Positions 29,692-32,679 of a stretch of DNA of 32,679 bases are shown one piece after another (within the stretch, counting starts at the first letter, position 1; each line of letters begins with the position of its first letter). Made by a program: the position numbers and the translations under genes. Source of the DNA: UBA7672 sp964550535. Its GTDB lineage: Bacteria > Pseudomonadota > Alphaproteobacteria > Caulobacterales > Hyphomonadaceae. Location: the NCBI GenBank assembly GCA_964550535.1, contig CAZJZQ010000025.1, forward strand, positions 1 to 32,679, in the 5' to 3' direction. The notes under the pieces were generated by a model. That model was not told where the DNA came from. It searched no databases and saw only the letters and a program-made list of their open reading frames with translations.

Positions 29692-32676
29692 ATGGCCAAG
29701 ACCCAACAACAACTCATGCTGGAAGCGAAGGCGCGCCGCCGGCGGGCCGAAGCCGGGGCGGGCGCGCGGCCCGGGGCCTTTGAGCGGGTGACCACGGCGA
29801 TTCCGCGCGCTCTGAATGAAGCGTCCTCGGCCGTCATGACGCAGGCCGGTTTATCGCCCGCCGAACAGGCTGAGCGTCGTCGCGTGACTGCCGAGCGCCA
29901 GAGGCAACGGGAGATAGATGCCCAGCGCATCTCTTATGTCAATGAGGCAGGAAGCGCGCTGCCGGATTCCGAAGCGGAATACCGCACGGGAGACAGGTTC
30001 GCGGCCGAGCGTGATTTTGCACGGGGCATGGTCAGCCTCCCGATGCAGGCAACAGAGGCCGTCTATGACGGCGGCGAATCTCTCATCAATCTGTATGGGC
30101 AACTCGCCAACACGGTGATGAACCCGGTCTTGCGCGCCACCGGCGCGAATGAAGCGCCTATCGCCGTTGATCTGCCCGACAACCCGTTGATTGCCCCCGG
30201 CGGAGCGGCGCACTCCGTGACCGGTGATTTGGCGCGCGGAGGCATGCAGTTTGCGGCGACACGTGTTCCGCTCGGCATGCTCGCCAAGGGGGGCGGCATG
30301 CTGCCGCAACTTGGCAAGGACACTCTGGCGACAGGTCTCGCCTTTCAGGGAAATGAGGGCCGGGTTTCTGACCTGCTGACTGAGAACCTTCCCGAGAACA
30401 CGCCGAACGCGCTTCGCTCATACGTGGATTTTCTCGCCACGAAAGAGAGCGATAGCGACCTTGTCGGGCGCGGCAAGAATATGCTCGAAGACCTGACGCT
30501 GGCATCTCCGCTGGTCGCTCCGTTTCTCGGTATCCGCGCAGGACAGGCGGCGGCCGATGCGCTGAGCGCGCGCCGGGCGAAACCGGCCGGACAGCCAAAT
30601 GCGCCGCCGCCGGAGCCCCCCACAGCGCCTGTCCCGGCGGCCGCCCAAACCGCTGTGGCGCCCATGGCGCGGGCTACCGCAGCCCCGGCGTCGCCGGTAT
30701 CCTCGCTTGGCGAAGTTGAGGTCTGGTTCAACTCTCTGCCGCAGAAGGCCCGCGAGGCGACGCTACGGCTATTCGCGTCGTCGGGCGTCACCAACAAGGC
30801 GGACCAGTTCGCAATCATTGCAGACCTCAACAGCATGCCGCCGGGGCGCAACAGTCAAAATGCTTTCCTGATCGCTCAAAAGTGGGGCGAGCGCTATCCG
30901 AGCCTGCGGGAGAACCTGTCCAACGTGGGCGGCGGATTTGCGGTCACGAACCCGCGCCCGAATGACCGCAAGTTCTTGGGCCTTCTGGGCGAAGGTGACG
31001 CGGATCGTGCGCAGGCGATCATGGACACCGAGGGCCGCAAACAGGTTCTGAGCGAGCGCGGATTTCTGGAGCGTTCGGCGGAGGCGAATTTTGGCAAGCC
31101 GTCTGCGGATGTTGCGAAGGCGCTGAAGGAAGAATTGAGCGGCCTGTCTGGCCGGTACAACTGGCTGCTTGATCCGAACCGCCGCCGTAAGTTTGGCCCG
31201 GAGAAAACGCAGCAGCTCAGCCGCGCGGAACAGAGCCTGCAGGAATACCTTCGCCAGCCTTGGGTTGTGCAGAGCATGCCGCCTTCTGTGAAGGACCGCC
31301 TGCTTGTCGATGCGAGCGAGGAAATCCGCGGTCTTGGCTGGAGCAAGGATCAGATCGACCTTATTCTTGCTGGACCTGACGGCCCAGCTCTCGCGCCGCT
31401 TTTCGAGGCCACCGGCCCGCTGCCGTGGTCTCAAGATGCGTGGAACACAATCGTTACGCAGTATCCGCGCTTCGCGGCTCATGTGCTTCAATCCAGCTAC
31501 CAGAAGGCTGCGCGTGGCCTTGGGAGCGGGATCAATGCGGCCGACAACTATGGCACCATCGCGCAACTCCACCGGATGCGCGGGCTTGGTGATGACGGCA
31601 ACGCAATTCCCGGCGGGCTTCTCGACCGCCTCGAAAAGACGATGCCAAACGCCGATTTCTCCTTCACCGGCAAGGGAAGCTACGCCGACACCCGCAAGAA
31701 CTGGGGCGACATCAAGGGGGCTGAAGAGGCTTTCGACCTCACTCGCAAGTTCAAAACCGCCGCTCAAAGTGGGGAGGACGTCGCCGAGATCATTGATGGC
31801 ATGGGGCGCCTCTCGCCCCGTGCGCGAGAGGCCGCCCTCAGCGAGATCACTGCATTCGTCCATGACAGCATGGGGGCCAAGGTCCGCAACGTCACGCCCG
31901 GACAGGCTGGCCTGGCAGGTGATACGGCGCCCAATCTCACTCAACTTGGAAATGAAAACTTCCTCCGGGCGTTGCGCAAGGTGTTCGGTGAGCGTGGTGA
32001 TGCGCTAGCGAACGACATCGAACTTGCCCGCTCCAGCACCACTTTTAACACGGATATCAACCGGCGCATCCAGTCCCGCACAGAGATCAACAGGCAGAGC
32101 GTGGAAAATGCTCCGCGCCTCTATGAGAACCCGGCGGGCGTCGAGGGCGGCGTTATCGATAAATGGGTCCAGACGCTGGGCGGGATGGCTGGTGTAGCGG
32201 CCTTCATCCCCGGCGGCCAGACGGCGGCCCTCACGGCTGCTGGGTTGGCGTCCGCGAAGGCGCTGTGGAACGCGTATAAGCGTGGCAAGCGGCTCTCCAA
32301 CGCGGAGCGCAGCGAACTCGCTGATTTTCTGTTCCGGTCGCGCTCGGCAAGTTCTGAGGACATGGCGGCGCTGGGCGGTGACGCCGGACCGGCGCCGCGC
32401 CCGAACCTGCCTTCGGGAGCAGGTTACGCGGCCAATATTGCGACTGGAGCGGCAGTGGGCGGCGTAGCGGGTGGTTTGGCGTCCGAGGGTGACCCTGCGA
32501 CCGTCGTGGCCGGTGCCGCAGCCGGAGCTGGCGTTGGCGGGGCGCGTGCCGCGCAACGTGCCGCACGCGCTGGAAGCTCTGTAATTCCACCCCCCCTCGC
32601 GACGTCCCCCCGTCCCCCACAAAACCCCCGGAATCATTGGCTTCTCGCGGCGCGAACATGTATAATCTGCCTGTGA
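29692..32676 (+). CDS. Large phage-like structural (internal virion type) protein, likely frameshifted at the 3' end
   Basis: About 994 residues as read. It starts at the ATG at 29692 with GGAG at 29679-29682. Seen in order: a basic N-terminus (MAKTQQQLMLEAKARRRR), a proline/alanine linker near residues 300-345, a long helical charged middle, and two glycine/alanine-rich hydrophobic segments near the end (MAGVAAFIPGGQTAALTAAGLA and ATGAAVGGVAGGLA). Such GxxxG segments are typical of phage internal or DNA-ejection proteins, which is the basis of the call; no enzyme motif is seen. Near 32590 a run of seven C precedes a different frame that stays open to the scaffold end (RDVPPSPTKPPESLASRGAN), while the read frame ends in a poor composition at a TGA. 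One base is probably missing, and the gene continues beyond the window. Confidence 0.6.
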   Translation: MAKTQQQLMLEAKARRRRAEAGAGARPGAFERVTTAIPRALNEASSAVMTQAGLSPAEQAERRRVTAERQRQREIDAQRISYVNEAGSALPDSEAEYRTGDRFAAERDFARGMVSLPMQATEAVYDGGESLINLYGQLANTVMNPVLRATGANEAPIAVDLPDNPLIAPGGAAHSVTGDLARGGMQFAATRVPLGMLAKGGGMLPQLGKDTLATGLAFQGNEGRVSDLLTENLPENTPNALRSYVDFLATKESDSDLVGRGKNMLEDLTLASPLVAPFLGIRAGQAAADALSARRAKPAGQPNAPPPEPPTAPVPAAAQTAVAPMARATAAPASPVSSLGEVEVWFNSLPQKAREATLRLFASSGVTNKADQFAIIADLNSMPPGRNSQNAFLIAQKWGERYPSLRENLSNVGGGFAVTNPRPNDRKFLGLLGEGDADRAQAIMDTEGRKQVLSERGFLERSAEANFGKPSADVAKALKEELSGLSGRYNWLLDPNRRRKFGPEKTQQLSRAEQSLQEYLRQPWVVQSMPPSVKDRLLVDASEEIRGLGWSKDQIDLILAGPDGPALAPLFEATGPLPWSQDAWNTIVTQYPRFAAHVLQSSYQKAARGLGSGINAADNYGTIAQLHRMRGLGDDGNAIPGGLLDRLEKTMPNADFSFTGKGSYADTRKNWGDIKGAEEAFDLTRKFKTAAQSGEDVAEIIDGMGRLSPRAREAALSEITAFVHDSMGAKVRNVTPGQAGLAGDTAPNLTQLGNENFLRALRKVFGERGDALANDIELARSSTTFNTDINRRIQSRTEINRQSVENAPRLYENPAGVEGGVIDKWVQTLGGMAGVAAFIPGGQTAALTAAGLASAKALWNAYKRGKRLSNAERSELADFLFRSRSASSEDMAALGGDAGPAPRPNLPSGAGYAANIATGAAVGGVAGGLASEGDPATVVAGAAAGAGVGGARAAQRAARAGSSVIPPPLATSPRPPQNPRNHWLLAARTCIICL

Positions 32677-32679
32677 AAC

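Larger units (their letters stand above)
27086..32679. mobile_element. Integrated phage-like element, left end
   Basis: From the tRNA-Gly break to the end of the scaffold. Contents: possible arm-type repeats, a tyrosine recombinase missing its N-terminal domain, an unknown 189-residue protein, a HicB/HicA pair and a large protein of phage-internal-protein character. No host-type housekeeping gene occurs after 27085. The right end is not in the window, so element size, completeness and type (prophage, satellite or integrative element) are open. Confidence 0.75.

Noticed and set aside
30769..31944. 391-codon minus-strand frame
   Set aside because: Antisense of the large phage-like protein, with typical antisense composition.

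Overview
The window looks like part or all of one scaffold from a GC-rich alphaproteobacterium, most likely Caulobacterales/Hyphomonadaceae-like. The reasons are a clear GcrA cell-cycle regulator, an argD-argF-hslO neighbourhood, a metZ/apaG neighbourhood and a complete Entner-Doudoroff operon (zwf-pgl-edd-eda). The scaffold starts in a G-rich stretch, carries a 10-N gap inside map, and stops inside a gene at the right edge.

Layout. 1-3181: housekeeping genes on the plus strand: comF-like, grxC, a DUF1178 gene, map (split by the N gap) and radC. 3349-7201: two paralogous 12-helix MFS transporters, a strong terminator and a DUF3916-like gene. 7221-8170: gcrA on the minus strand with its terminator, and an upstream region holding several GANTC (CcrM) sites. 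8171-11396: an ABC-2 permease and the arginine genes argD and argF. 11466-13611: two unknown small genes and a secreted protein of unknown function separate argF from hslO. A perfect LacI-type palindrome lies in the divergent region before hslO. 14704-17435: apaG, yceI and metZ on the minus strand, with a 14-bp tandem repeat and two long hairpins between them. 17601-18429: a membrane protein preceded by a 24-residue single-helix protein. 18586-20288: a glutathione transferase overlapping a long-form dCTP deaminase. 20333-21231: a membrane protein plus a small XRE regulator behind a repeat-rich promoter. 21270-22127: an exported alpha/beta hydrolase. 22147-26837: the zwf-pgl-edd-eda operon, with ATGA overlaps at two of its three junctions.

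27044-end: an integrated element. A tRNA-Gly(CCC) is intact through its anticodon stem, then loses its T arm and 3' acceptor strand exactly where foreign sequence begins. Next to it are repeated motifs that could be integrase arm sites, a tyrosine recombinase lacking its N-terminal domain, an unknown phage-type gene, a HicB/HicA toxin-antitoxin pair and a roughly 1000-residue protein that resembles a phage internal-virion protein and appears frameshifted near the scaffold end.

The points most worth following are the disrupted tRNA-Gly junction, the GANTC cluster at gcrA, the direct-repeat promoter of the XRE/membrane-protein pair, the LacI-type operator, and the unknown genes between argF and hslO. 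I did not find a system that I can claim is new.
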